Both the position numbers and the translations under genes were made by a program. A DNA stretch of 64,000 nt from Petunia secreta (Eukaryota > Streptophyta > Magnoliopsida > Solanales > Solanaceae): assembly GCA_029990175.1 (NCBI GenBank), contig JARKIP010000065.1:4468501-4532500 (forward strand). The letters run 5' to 3'. Positions 22,251 to 33,996 of this stretch are shown piece after piece; position 1 is the stretch's first letter; each line of letters begins with the position of its first letter. Below the pieces are notes generated by a model. The model ran no database searches, was not told the origin of the DNA, and saw nothing but the letters and a program-made list of their open reading frames with translations.

Positions 22251-23620
22251 GTGAACTTCTTGCTCAGATAGTATATTGCTTGCTATTTTCTTCTAGTTGA
22301 ATCATGTTGCCCCAATACACATCCAAATGCCCAGTTTACCACAGATAGGTACAAGATCAAAGGTCGCCTAGGTTCGGGTGGAACCAAAACAGGCGGGCAA
22401 GACAAATACTCGTTTATTCGATCAAATCCTTTTTGGCAATCCTCTGTCTATTCAATCGCTGCATCTTTCTTTAATAACTTGATGATTGGTTTACAGATGA
22501 CCCTAGATTGCGCTATGAATTGGCTGATGTAATTGAGCCATCCCAAGAAACTTATGACCTCCTTCTTACTCTTCGGCGATGGCAATTCTTACTAGCTTTG
22601 ATCTTGGATGGATCTAACTCGATGCCTCTTCTACTAACAGTGAAACCCAGAAGCTTCCCTGCTGGAACACCAAAAGCACATGTTGCTGGATTTAGTTTCA
22701 AGTTATATCTGCGCAAGCGATTGAAAAAATTGTGAAGATTATCAAGGTGTTCCGAGCTCTTCTTTAACTTGATGATCACATCGTCCACATATGCTTCAAT
22801 CTCTTTGTGCATTAGGTCATGGAACATGGTTGCCATTGCCCTCATGTAAGTTGCCCCAGCGTTCTTCAACCTGAATGACATAACCTTCTAGCAATAGGTC
22901 CCCCAAGATGTAGTGAAAGTTGTCTTCTCGGTATCTTCTTCATCCATGAGCACTTGATGGTAACCGAAAAAACAATCCACGAAAGACTGTAGTTCATGCT
23001 TCGCACAATTATCAATAAGAATCTGTACATTTGGCAAAGAAAAATCGTCTTTTGCGCTGGCTTTATTCAGATCTCTGTAGTTTACACAAACTCTGAGTTT
23101 CCCATCTTTCTTTGGTACTGGGACAATGTTGGCTAACCTAGTTGGGTATTTGACCGTTTTCAAAATTCCCGCATTGAGCTGCTTAGTTACCTCTTCCCCA
23201 ATTTTCAGCAAGGTAGATGACTTGAAAATTTGGGCTTTTTGCTTGACCGGTGGAAAGCCCAGATTGATGGGCAATTTGTGAGCCACCACGTCCGTGCTTA
23301 TGCCAGTCATGTCATCATATGTCCATGCAAATACATCCTCATATTATTTAAGAAATTCAGTGTAACGCTTTCTATCTTCTGCGGTGAGATGCACACTAAT
23401 TCTCGTCTCTTTAACAGTTTTATAATCTCCCAAATTTATCACTTCAGTCTCTTCCAGATTTGGTTTGGGCTTCTTTTCAAATCTTTCAATTTCCACTTGT
23501 GTGGCTTCATTAAACTCATCATAGTCAAGATCAAGTTCTTCAAGCTCTATTGTTTCATTACACGTTGCAGTTGTGAACTCAATGGAATTATTAGTTTGAA
23601 TGCTGAAAAATAAGACATTG
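22251..23620 (-). pseudogene. Ogre relic A: reverse transcriptase
   Basis: Minus strand, two main blocks. 22888-23310 has VPVPKKDGKLRVCVNYRDLN (fingers) and FVDCFFGYHQVLMDEEDTEK (first catalytic Asp region). 22552-22881 has the palm motif YVDDVIIK intact, then LNPATCAFGVPAGKLLGF. A stop at about 22885 and frameshifts elsewhere break it. In the last part (22251-22551) the connection to RNase H can be followed only in pieces. Order and spacing with the G-patch-like segment and protease to the right fit Ogre. Confidence 0.85.
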
Positions 23621-23795
23621 CGTAGTTAAAACATTAAAACAAACGTTAAAGGAAATAGTGCAATATTTTATTTATGAATCCTTGCAAAACAAAGTTTGTA
23701 GGGAGACATGTGAAAAAAAAAGGAAAATGCAAGCTCAATGACTCGAGGTAGGGTTTTATTTTAGAAAGCATAAAAATAAACTTTATCCCCCAGCT

Positions 23796-24242
23796 CTACC
23801 GAGGTCCGCTGTAAGCTCGGACCAGGTTGCTGATCCAGTTGTCTAGTGCATCTCCTGATTCAGCTTTTTCTAGTCCAGGAGGTTCAACATGCTCTCCTAG
23901 GATAACATAGCAGTCTTCATCGGATAGAAACAAATTTTTCACGCCTGCGAGTAAGTCCTCTATAGCATCAACAATCTTTGGTTCAACCCCTTGTGTTATG
24001 GATACCTCCCCTTTACGACCATCAGAGTAACCACACGAGACGAAAATATGTAGGAGAGTTTTGGTGCTTCTCTTGTAGTATTTGAAGTCTAATGATGCTT
24101 CTTCCATGCTCTTCTCATAAGTCACAATGTACCCTATGCCAATGTTCTCGTTGTCAGGCCTCATCACAATTTGAATTGGTTCGACCATGCCATCTAGGTT
24201 TTTGCCCAAACCTTTCCCAAGTTCATAGCCTTGCCTTATCAT
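23796..24242 (-). pseudogene. Ogre relic A: G-patch-like segment before RT
   Basis: Open minus-strand reading of 148 codons. Near its start IRQGYELGKGLGKNLDG resembles a G-patch, which Ogre polyproteins carry between protease and RT. It ends with an acidic stretch and AYSGPR. The right-hand continuation (24280-24495) is in another frame (KRPIYLPNARPNWKRI). Confidence 0.72.
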
Positions 24243-24279
24243 GATTCCTACAACCTAGTCTCCAGGCCATTTTTGCAGG

Positions 24280-25360
24280 TTATGGGAGTATGTACGGCTC
24301 TTCAATCACTACCTCTATAGGTTCAAGTGTTTTAGGTAGCCATACTTGCTTACCCCTTGTTTCCTCAGAAATGCGCTTCCAGTTAGGACGAGCATTAGGT
24401 AAGTATATTGGTCGCTTCTTCATTTTAGCAGGTATGGTCCTATGAAATTCACGTGAAGGTACACCCCAATCAGATATTACCGGTTCGCAGACCAAGTTCC
24501 TTCCTTCATAGCCTTTGCCTCGACCATCCCAATAAGCATTGTAGAAACTTCTCTTTTTCTCTTCAGTTCCAAATGCTGTGTTGACCAGTTTAGAAGTGAC
24601 GTGTGCAGTATAGCCCCCTCAGACTGTATTGGTGGGGTCCCAACCTTTGTTTTATTTTTTGTGGTATCCCCCTCGAGTGCCTTGCACTGCTCCCACAAGC
24701 TCCATGGTATGGAAGGTCATCCCATCAGGAACACTCTCTTTAATTGCTGATATGATTTGTTCATTGTAGATAGAGTTGTTCCCTTCGCCAAATACTACCA
24801 CCTCTTTGTTGTCCCACTCAAATTTCACTGTCTGGTGCAATATAGAAGGCACTACCCCAGCCATGTGAATCGAAGGTCTTCCTAGCAGTAGGTTGTAAGA
24901 AGCGAAGATGTGCATGACATGAAATTCAGCATTGAACTCCACGGGACCAACCATGATGGTTAAGTTGATTTTCCCAATGGTGCTTCTTTGCGATCCATCA
25001 AATGCCTTTACTTTCATGTCGCTTTCTCTTATCTTTCTTTGATAAATTCCCATCTTTTTCAAAGTAATGAATGGGCATATGTTCAAACCAGACCCTTAAT
25101 CGATCAAAACTCTCCCCACGAACCAGTCTTTGCATTTGATGGTGACATGCAAAGCCTTGTTGTGACTTAACCCCTCAGGTGGCATTTCATCTTCATGGAA
25201 AGTAATTCAATTGGATTCCATGACTTTCCCGACCATGCTAGCCAGATTCTCAACTGTGGTATTCACCGGGAAATGTGCTTCATCTAACACTTTCATCAGG
25301 CATTTTGATGGATCTCTGACTTGAGGAGTATAGCCAAGACAGAGATTTGTGCAGGAGTCT
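24280..25360 (-). pseudogene. Ogre relic A: protease
   Basis: Minus strand. The retropepsin block at 24652-25160 includes the motif around VLID-stop-GSGLNICPF, where TAA replaces the residue between the catalytic Asp and Gly, and the closing SYNLLLGRPSIHMAG. Flanks HVTIKCKDWF and GINLTIMVGPVEFNA-like strands fit the family. The 24280-24651 part is the linker to the G-patch-like segment, with frameshifts. The stop in the active site alone makes the protease non-functional. Confidence 0.82.
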
Positions 25361-27255
25361 TTCACAAATGTTCAACCACAGAGTATTCTCTTGCTTGAAC
25401 TTTCTTCCATAGTTCCTCAAACTCCGCCTTGCTGGTGCCTCGTCTACTTTGAACAAGATGCTCATGAGTATAGATCCTCCCACTCCTAGTCATTCCATGT
25501 GCAGTAACGCTCTCAACTGTCGATTTGCCCTTCCTCTCTGCTTCGTAATCCCATGGTACTGATTTGTCACTGTATGGGGGAACTACGCCGATGTATAATT
25601 TTAGAGCTATTTCTACCTGAATAGGCTCTGGTGCTTTAGCCGCTTGGGCAACAGAAGGAGGTGCCGGTGCGGCCCTTTTTGCTTTGGAAATGGTTCTTTC
25701 CAAATTGCATTCTTCGTTCAACTCGATCAAGTTCACCCTATTATCCCGTGGTTAGGTAAAAGATTATTGTGAACATTTGGAGTTTTCAAGCGGATTACCT
25801 TTTGATCGATCAGGTCTTGTATTTTATCTCTCAAGACATCGCACTTTTCAGTATCATGACCAGGTCCTCAAGAGTGATAGGCAAAGGTTTTAGTTAGGTC
25901 GAAGTAGGGTGACATCCTATCAGACATTTTGAATGGGATGGGTTGTATGTGGCCAGCTGCTTTGAGTCTTTCAAATAACTGAGTGCAGGATTCGGCTAAT
26001 AGGATATAGTTTTTTTTGGGTCTTGGGTAGTTTTTTGTGTGAGGTCTTGGTGGATAAGTGTTGGTATTTCTGTAGTTAGGACTCTGTGGGTACAATGGTC
26101 TTTATGGTGTGGGTTTTGGAACACAGTCTGAGTATTATAGACCGTATAGGTGGATGTGGGCGGAATATATGGGTATGATGAAGATGGTGTTTGGTGGTAG
26201 TGGTTGTGGGTGGGAGAATGATCGAGTGATGCAGCAACGAAGGAGACGTCGTCTTTCTTTTTCTTTGATGCACCGGTGTTACCGATTTGTAGTGCTTTAT
26301 TAGTGGCTTGTAGTGCGGCCAAGCTAACAATCCTACCAGTTTTCAAACCATCTTCAACCATGTCTCCAATCTTGACCAAGTCTCCAAACTTCTTGTCTTG
26401 CATGCTCAGCATCTTGTCAAAGTAGACATCTTTTTATATGTGGATGAAGGTCGCTACTATCTCTGTGTCTTCTATAGGAGGTTGGGCTTTGGCGGTTTCA
26501 GCTCTCCACCTAGTTACGAACTCCCTAAAAGTCTCAGTGGGCTTCTTCTTCAGCTTTTCCAAATAGAACCGATCGGGCATGGCGTCAGTGTTGTGCCCAA
26601 AGCTATCAACAAAATCTCCAGCCATTGCTTCCCAGCTTTTCTCCTTCTTTGTTTTCTATTTTGAGTACCATACCAGTGCATCTCCGGTCAAACTGCGGTT
26701 GAACAATTACATGCGAATATTTTTATTGTGTCTAACCCCGACCAACTTATCATAGTAAGACCTCAGGTGAGCCATTGGGTCGCCACTGCCATCGAACATG
26801 TTGAACTTGGGCGTCTTATAACCTTCGGGCAGCTTCATGTCAGGGTACATGCAGAGATCTTCATAAGCTAGTCCTCTAGTTTCTGTGGTGCCTTCGAATT
26901 GCTTGAATTTCTCCACTAGTCACATGACTTGCTCTTTGATGCTGTCTGAGTCTTCCCTTGTCCATGTGTACATGTCGTGATCTTTGGTTGGTGATGCAAT
27001 AGTTTTGGTTTCAACGGTGAAGGGAGGCAGGTTGTTTTGTTGTGCAACGTAAGTTGGGTATGGAATGTCTCTCTCAGGGAATAGTGGATCTTTTCCATGA
27101 GGGCGGGCAGTTTTGTTTGGTTCAATGGTTCCATCAGCGTGGACAAGAGGAATCCTATTCTCTAACACAAACAGCCTTTGCTCCATCTTATCATAATCAT
27201 CATAGGCGACTTACTTTTTGGGGTGTCCATTTCCAGCCTTGTCAAATTCAGCCAT
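25361..27255 (-). pseudogene. Ogre relic A: gag and gag-protease linker
   Basis: Minus strand. The start is probably the ATG at 27253-27255 (MAEFDKAGNGHPKK then TAA). Blocks: PEGYKTPKFNMFDGSGDP and AHLRSYYDKLVGV (capsid N part), DRFYLEKLKKKPTETFREF and VTRWRAETAKAQP (capsid core), DKKFGDLVKIGDMVEDGLKT, a Pro/His/Tyr-rich region (26000-26300), a knuckle-like HSxGPGHDTEKC near 25840-25870, then the linker with VPPYSDKSVPWDYEAE. Stops near 26917, 26705, 26430 and a frameshift near 26000 break it. Same architecture as the gag of the giant element. Confidence 0.84.
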
Positions 27256-27630
27256 GATATTGCGTCTCGTCCTTGTCCTTGTAGGAAAAGGGGGAGGTGT
27301 TGGAATTGATCCTCTCGATCTCAACCAGTACTGTGGCGTGGTCAGAATGCACAAACCAAACTTCAGGGACAGTAAGTGTTAGCATTAATAAATTCGCGTC
27401 CTATTATGCATGGGACCTCTTTTGTGCCAGACGCAGGCCTATCGAAGATTCAAAGTAATGTATGCGCCGAATACATTGTTTCGTTTACATAAGCACAATC
27501 AACACAAGTCTTAAAACCAAAAAATAATGAAATTCTATTTGATTTGCTGGGCTTTATTACAATCACTAATTTTGAGACAATGACTCGACTAAAAAAACAA
27601 AAGAAAAACGACTCAACTAAAACGATTGGA
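27256..27630 (-). other. Spacer between ORF1 and gag of Ogre relic A
   Basis: No coding potential. The segment around 27415-27450 (GGGACCTCTTTTGTGCCAGA) recurs in diverged form at about 39115-39150 inside the small element E-F, so the two elements share an Ogre-type internal spacer. Confidence 0.6.
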
Positions 27631-28789
27631 CTACGTGCCAAGCATAGAGGTTCTTGAATCAAGCATTAGCTCCAACATCTTTTTATTTTCCTCCTTTCCT
27701 TCGGTTTCTTCCTTGGGTTCGTTAACCAGGTTTGTTGGTGAGGGGGAAATGAACATCTCCATCAGGTCCTTCCCAGCTTGCATATCACCCAGAGCTTTTG
27801 TGAAGAATTTGCAGATTTCCACCTATATTATTTCCTTTTCTACTAACGGCACTGACTTGAAATAATCTCCCCATCCCTTGAGCAGGTCTTGCAGATTCCC
27901 AGCGGCTTGCCTTGCTTCCATGATTTTTCTTGTCCAATACTTAAGCTCATCTCCTTTAATCTTTTCCTTGTATTGCCTTTTCATCTCTCCCTCTTGTGTC
28001 ACCCTTAACTTTTTCTTATTTTGGCCGAACTTGTGCTGTATTTTCTTGTACTTCTCAGCGATACTGAGAGCTTCCGCTTTCCTTTTCAGCGTGGTCTTGG
28101 ATCGGAACTTCTCTTTATCTTCACTGAGCCACTGAGGATAGGTCAATGTAGCAACGTGGTTCACCCTGCTGTCTCGACCTCGGCAAAATTACATAGTAAC
28201 CCTTCCTTCCCACATTGTCAATATTGTACCAACCATCGGATGTTCAATGTCTTTTATGTCAACGTTGAAACTTTATCCTTTTGTCAGTTGAGGAGTTTGT
28301 TGTGTCATCCCTACTTTTTTGAGGATTCTTAGAGAAACATAGTGATGAGTTCCTCGGAATCCAATCAACGTCAAGAAAGTGGTGTCTTGACCTTGTATGG
28401 AAATGATGAAACCAGCACAATTTTCAATTACCCATTACACTTCTTGTAACTCTTAAAACTTGGTGTACCACCCCAGCATGTTTGCAGGGTCTTCCCATAC
28501 TCTTGTTCCAGCCATGCGGGTGCTATGTAGTGAACGCCTACATCCCTTGACGCCCTTGGAGCTATTGGATTGATTGAGACACTGTGTAGGTGTTCTATCA
28601 ACTATATTTGCAGCAAAAGGTTGCACCCCTCAAAGAAGTCTCCTCCTCTTCTATATTTGGTTAGAGCCCTATAAATTTATCCCACAACCATTGGAACCAA
28701 ACTCACTAGGCGCTTGTGAGAACCTTTGTGTAACACTTCAACTACCCTTCCCACCCTTATGTCGATTCTTCTTCTTTCTCGGGGAAGAC
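27631..28789 (-). pseudogene. Ogre relic A: ORF1, C-terminal half
   Basis: Minus strand. Right to left: a segment with MAGTRVWEDPANMLGWYTK, CAGFIISIQGQDTTFL and LIGFRGTHHYVSLRI (the LLGLRG-type block of the plant Ogre ORF1/DUF7745-like family, named from memory), then a Lys/Glu-rich, probably coiled-coil region (27823-28164: AEKYKKIQHKFGQNKKKLRV) and an acidic tail ending TSMLGT-stop at 27631. Many stops occur between 28165 and 28789. The N-terminal half lies at 30908-31405, beyond an intervening LTR. The middle of the domain appears to be missing. Confidence 0.68.
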
Positions 28790-30907
28790 TGTTGACACCT
28801 AATTTTGTCCCTCTTATTTCGATAACCGTTTATCCAGACAAATTGCACTGATAGCCGCACGAGTATCACATACACTCACTCATATTCAAAGTAACTACCT
28901 CACATACACACGCCAGTTAGGCTATTTTTATAAGGCATTTGCACGAGTGATTATCATTTTACAAAATTTGCATGCTCTACTACAATTCCTCGTAATTATT
29001 CCCATTTTAACAAAATTACATAAATTGTTTTAAAACCTAAAATAATAGGTTTTCTTAATTATTTAATCAGCACAATTAATTTTCTTATTTTATGTATTTT
29101 TGTAAGTATTTATACAAATTTTATACGCATCTTCATTAGTTAAACTTGGAATCCATGATCTTGTGCAAGGGACTTAGTTGCTTATCTTTTTCCATCCACA
29201 ATCCTCATGAATGTGTGCCTCACTTAAACCAAATTTCGATTTTAATTGCTTAACTTGAAGTCTTGTGATTGATGTTTGAATGATAAATTTTCTTGATTGA
29301 TCAATAGAATGTTGATTCAGTTTTGATTAAATATGTCATGACAATCCATGATTTCTAGCCTAAAATAGTTTTTTACACTGATTCTTGAACCTAGACTTAG
29401 TTATTTTTAAGGGGAGAGAACCATATTTGGTAAAGTTTGTTTGCCTTAAGTTTGGGGATTCTGATTGAGCTATATTTGGAAGGGAACACCTAAGAGAATC
29501 CTTTCAATTTTAGGAGACAATATTCTTTTGCCTTATGTGATACCCCGTTTGAATTTAAACCTTATCCTTCCTCACACCTATAAAAACCCGTTCTCTCATA
29601 CACTTAACATACAGTTCTTGATATTGGCACTCTACACACTCCCTACACACACAACTTCTTACACATTGATACTAAGGAAAGACTTAGAAATACATTGTAC
29701 TAAAAGGAAACTGAAAGAAAGAAGGAAGAGGGCACTGTGGAAGACTCTTCCCATTCTTCTGGAAGAACAACTTGACATTACTTGCACTGCTTCCCTCTGT
29801 TTGTTTCTGATCTGATATAAGGTAAAAGATACATGGCATGCTCCCTAGTTTGTTCTCCTACTTGAACTACCTGTACTATGTATTTTACACCTCTGTGTCT
29901 ACTACTTGGGGCTTTTTCTTTGCCCATACTAACCCTTTATTGCAATCTCTGTGTGGATGGCCTCAGGGTCATACCAAAGTTATTTACAGGTTTTTTTTCT
30001 AGTCTTTGAAAATCATGGCCTGAACAAGCCTCTGTCCAGTGCATACAGGGCACTATCTGACCCTCTATTCTCTCTGCGTGTTTCCCCTTAGAAACTGTCC
30101 CAACTTGTGTATATTTTTAGGACCCCTGCTTGTATTCTTTAAGACAAGATCCATGGTAAAAGCCATGCCTATGGCCATACAGGGGCCTCTCTCTCTAAAC
30201 TCCCCCTCCTAATGTGCTTGCATCATGCTTTTTTGTCCTTTGTTTTTTTAGAAAATACGAGTGTTGTTTCATCTTAGTTAGTTATGTTCAGAAAATACGA
30301 GTGTTAGTTATATTTTTGACAAAATCTGAAATTATTTGTAAAAGTTGTCTATTTTTGCAAAACTGCCTATCTGTGGAAAAAATTGATTTAAATGCTGAAA
30401 TTGTGCAAATAGACCACTTCTTAATACCCTTTTGCAGATTTGACCCTCTTTTCGATTAGGTATTTATGCTAGAGGCCCTACAACGCCATTAGGCGCGGAA
30501 TGTAGGCCGTATGCACAAAATATTGAAGCCCAATTGTGTATGTGCTACCTAGACTTGTCTAATTAAGCTTAGTATATAAATTGATCGTGAATTTGACTTT
30601 AGTAATGCATGTGATAATACTTATCTTTTATAGACATCCCAAAATATATAGACTCAGGCAGGAACCACCTTTCGTGGGACTTGAGGAAGTGCCTAATATC
30701 TTCTTCCCCGGGTCATTTAGACTTCTGAACCTTTGAATCTCTGAAACTAGACCAGTTTAATAAAGAACTTGATCTTAGACACTTAAGTGACCTAATACGC
30801 ATTAGAAATCTATATTAGGTGGTGACTCCAACTCTTAACTCAAACGAGTAACCCAGTCAACTCTGAAACTGACTCGCTCCGAGTTGAGTCCAAAATCGGG
30901 TATGCCA
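28790..30907 (+). mobile_element. LTR C: plus-strand Ogre-type LTR splitting ORF1
   Basis: Starts TGTTGACACCTAATTTTGTC and ends GGGTATGCCA. The right part is about 80% similar by eye to the complement of LTR D (33997-34450): the block with CGTGGGACTTG, CTAATAC and TATTAGGTGGTGACTCC is shared. A TATA box lies at 29579-29585. Flanking pentamers are aagac (left) and ataac (right), only 3 of 5 equal, so a clean solo-LTR insertion is not proven. The purine/pyrimidine tract left of it (28765-28789) could instead be the PPT of a plus-strand element. Confidence 0.75.
29579..29585 (+). promoter_or_regulatory. Putative TATA box of LTR C
   Basis: TATAAAA in the context CACACCTATAAAAACCCG, about 1.3 kb from the LTR 3' end. 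Followed within about 60 bases by CACTTAACATACAG and a CA-rich leader. Typical layout of an Ogre-type LTR promoter. Confidence 0.6.
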
Positions 30908-31405
30908 ATAACCATACTCCCAAGAAAAGCAACGATGAAAGTAGTAGATTCAGTCCATTCCCAATCTTGAATTTCCATGCCCCAGTCAAATCATGCCTAA
31001 GAGTTCGATCTCCAAATCTAGAATATAGATATTCCAAAGTGACCTTTCCATCATGCACTCCCTCGGCGGATGGCTCATAAGGAGCGTGAAACAGCTCAAT
31101 GAACTCCTTAGGGTCTACGTCTCGAGGATAAATCATGGTCTCAGGCCCAAACTCTAACCATGCTAGTCCTCCAAACTCTTCTAGCATTGGTGCCAACTCC
31201 AAACCATTGAAATGAAATACTTCCCTTTTGTAGTCCCAAAAATGTTTAACAGCCTCGACTAGGCATAGCGGTTTAAGCTTTGAGAGCAACCAGTTCCGCC
31301 AACACCTTTATGGAGCTTACTAACGGCAGCCAAATCTTCCCACCAGAGTCTGATCAAGTGGGGAGCTTGGGAGACAGTCTCGAATTGAAGTGTACCTCTT
31401 ACAGC
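30908..31405 (-). pseudogene. Ogre relic A: ORF1, N-terminal half
   Basis: Minus strand, likely start ATG at 31403-31405 (MAVRGTLQFETVSQAP, then LIRLWWEDLAAV). After a frameshift near 31270 comes AVKHFWDYKREVFHFNGLEL, APMLEEFGGL and HDGKVTLEYLYSRFG, the N-terminal signature of the ORF1 family found upstream of gag in Ogre elements. The function of this protein is unknown. The reading runs into LTR C at 30907 within an AFLGSMV-like helix. Confidence 0.75.
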
Positions 31406-31750
31406 CATAGTCTGAAAACAAACACATGAAAAGTAAAGATCAAAACACTCTTATAGTCTTGATCACACTCAGGAAAACGATCAATATTTTGCCCAAACAT
31501 GTCTTCAAATCCATGCAAGGATGCAATTTTGTCTTTTTTGGGTTGAGAACCCTTTCGACATTTGGAGTAGGTTTACTAATGGGCTATGACGTGTCAAGGA
31601 CGCCTAGCCTTCCTATGTTTATCATGATTCAAGGAAAGTAAATACGCATTTTGTTGCCAATTGTTTCCATAGATTCCTAGAAACAGTTTTGAAATTCAAT
31701 ACTTGACGACTTTTGGGTAATCAGAATATAAAAGAAATGAAAATGACACT
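31406..31750 (-). other. Leader fragment of Ogre relic A
   Basis: Non-coding. The stretch near 31535-31575 (GGGTTGAGAACCCTTTC-like) resembles the leader of relic B near 33500-33530 and of element E-F near 39725-39745, which supports its assignment as Ogre 5' leader. It is cut at its right end by relic B. Confidence 0.5.
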
Positions 31751-31754
31751 TGAC

Positions 31755-33335
31755 TAAGCAACACGCTCCTCCTCCAGCCTGGCTCTTTTTGCTTCTCGGG
31801 CAACCTCCATGACTTCTTCCATAACTTTTGTTAAATATCCTTTAGCCTTGACTAGATGTAAGATGTTTACCTCAGCACACTCTGAATTTCATTGTTCCAA
31901 CTTCATCCCTAACGCCTCTATCTTTCCTTCCAACTCTAATGTACGCTTCATCTATACTTCGATCTCTTCTTTGTTTTCTTTGTCCATTTTAGCAGGTTTC
32001 AACATGAACTCTCGGTATCGAATTTGAGCTTCCGCCTCGGTCTCTTAAGTCGTTCCCTCGGTTCGGCCCTATACCATATTTCCCTTTATGCTAGAATGCA
32101 ACCAGCTGTTGTAATTTGATTCACATCCAGCCTTATATCTATCTAGAACGCAACCAGCTGTTGTAATTTGATTCACATCCAGTGTTATATCTATCTGACG
32201 CTAATGACTCATTCCCCATGACTTGTGTGCCTACCCAGGTTTTTCTAATGCTTTTGACTTTTGGAATAATGTCTTTAGTGTAATCGAACCGGTAGGCCTT
32301 CGTGTATGGCATGAGTGGGATGATTTGCTTTCTCCCCGCTTGCCTAATCACCCTTAGTGGTTGATAGGATTGGAGACCTCTCAATCCCATAAGTATCACA
32401 AAGGATGCCTTCTCAGAGCTAATGATGAAATCAGATGAAGGAAACTATGTGAACATCTATTGTTCAATCCTATGTTATGCTTTCAAACAACCTTACCCAT
32501 TTCTCTGTGCTACTTGGCTGCTTGAATTTTGGAACCCCATATCTCCAACCAAGTAGTTGGAACCAGTTGGCTTAGACAATTATTGCGCACCTCTCACTTT
32601 CCTCAAATGCTCCTTGAACCACGCTTGTAGTTGAAGGTGCAACCTTGAAAATATTTCGTTCCTCTTTTGCAATAACTAAAAGCCCGATAAATGTCTACAA
32701 CAATCATAGGGACTATACTGTAACGATAACCATCAATCCCATTAAACACCGCATCAGTAACCATGACAAGTCTCGAACATATATCGTGATTCGAGCTTTC
32801 AGGAAACACCATTATTCCTAGGAAGCAAACGGAAAATGCAAGTGGTCTTGCTCTCCTCCAGTCATTATATGATTTGAACTCTTTTTTCCAGTCGTGAAAT
32901 ACCCTCAAATACCCAAACCTATTGTAGAAATAGGGAAAGGGTATTTTCATTTGTTGTAAAAATTCCATGTTCACACTTGCTGCCATCCTTAATTTGTCAC
33001 GAAACTCCTCAGGTGTAGGAACACTGGGGGCCAAAATATGACTCCCTTGCCAACGATGTTTGTCTATCCCCGAATGTAATATGAACCCTCCTATTTATTC
33101 AAACAAAAGTTGTTAACTTGACGTCCCCAAATCTAAACACATTTAGCTCTTCATCCCAAAATGACACCGATGCTTCAATCATTTCTCTACATGGTTCCAT
33201 TTTTTTTTAAAAAACAAAATGATCCAAATGTTGGCGTACTTCGGTTTGTTTGCCCAACGACTAATTACTCCACCAATTAGTTAGCAAAGAAGGTGCGCTT
33301 ATATTCATTTCAAAACGGTAGAATTTTTGACTCAT
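31755..33335 (-). pseudogene. Ogre relic B: ORF1, full length but broken
   Basis: Minus strand from ATG at 33333-33335 (MSQKFYRFEMNISAP) to a stop near 31755. Blocks: EMIEASVSFWDEELNVFRFG, EEFRDKLRMAASVNMEFLQQ, ARPLAFSVCFLGIMVFPESS, YSIVPMIVVDIYRAFSYC, TKYFQGCTFNYKRGS, LMGLRGLQSYQPLRVIRQAG, then a Glu/Lys-rich coiled coil. A 52-bp tandem duplication at 32098-32201 shifts the frame. It parallels the two ORF1 halves of relic A but is a separate copy, since it contains the same N-terminal blocks. No gag follows to the left. Confidence 0.75.
32098..32201. repeat. 52-bp tandem duplication inside ORF1 of relic B
   Basis: GCAACCAGCTGTTGTAATTT starts at 32098 and again at 32150. The period is not a multiple of three, so it shifts the ORF1 frame. 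Confidence 0.93.
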
Positions 33336-33977
33336 GGTGACCTTAAAAAAAAAAAGAAAATAAAGGATTAAAATTCCCCTCCTCTTTTGAGAACAATTGG
33401 GCAAATCAAAATGCGTATTTATTTTCAACTCACTTTTCTTTTCTCTCTTTTTTTTTCCTTTCTTTTCTCTCCAATGCACATAAGCATGTTCAAACATTCC
33501 TTCGGGGTTAAAAACCCGTCAAGTTGTTTGGACAAGTTGAAGACTAGTCGGCTCAAGGGGAGCCCTTTCTTTGGCATAATGCATTCACATTACATTCCAA
33601 GAGCGGTGTAATTCTTGACACGGTTCCCCAAGGTGGAAAACTAAGGGGCGGGATCATTTGAAATAGTTTGTTGTACCACGGACCAACTATATTCCAAAGG
33701 TCCCTCCTAAAAATTTTTTTTTGAGGTGGAACGACCGTGAGATCCACGTAATCGCCCCGTGTGTGTACAAAGTGTCGTTTTCCAGGAGTGTAGAAGTATG
33801 AGTGACATATGCCAATATTACATCAATTTTCAAACACAGATAAATAAATAAATAAAAGGAAAAACAAAAACAAAAAAGAAATGAAGTTAGTAAAATAATA
33901 ATAATATGGATAACAAGATAATAATCAATAAAAAAATCTCAAAATAAAGACTCGTTATGGTTAGGACTTTGAGTATC
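33336..33977 (-). other. Leader of Ogre relic B
   Basis: Non-coding stretch between ORF1 and the PBS. It contains a pyrimidine-rich tract at 33430-33475 and a GGGGTTAAAAACCCGTCAAG block near 33505 shared with element E-F near 39727. Confidence 0.6.
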
Positions 33978-33996
33978 TCTAGCGGAGTCGTCATTC
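33978..33996 (-). other. Primer-binding site of Ogre relic B
   Basis: Minus strand contains TGACGACTCCGCTAGAGA, next to the LTR start TGTCATACAC at 33997. It is a mutated form of the TTGGCGACTCCGCTGGGGA type seen at 56626-56645 and 40184-40202. Confidence 0.7.

Noticed and set aside
29465..29815. 116-codon plus-strand ORF
   Set aside because: It lies across the TATA box and transcribed leader of LTR C; no recognisable domain.
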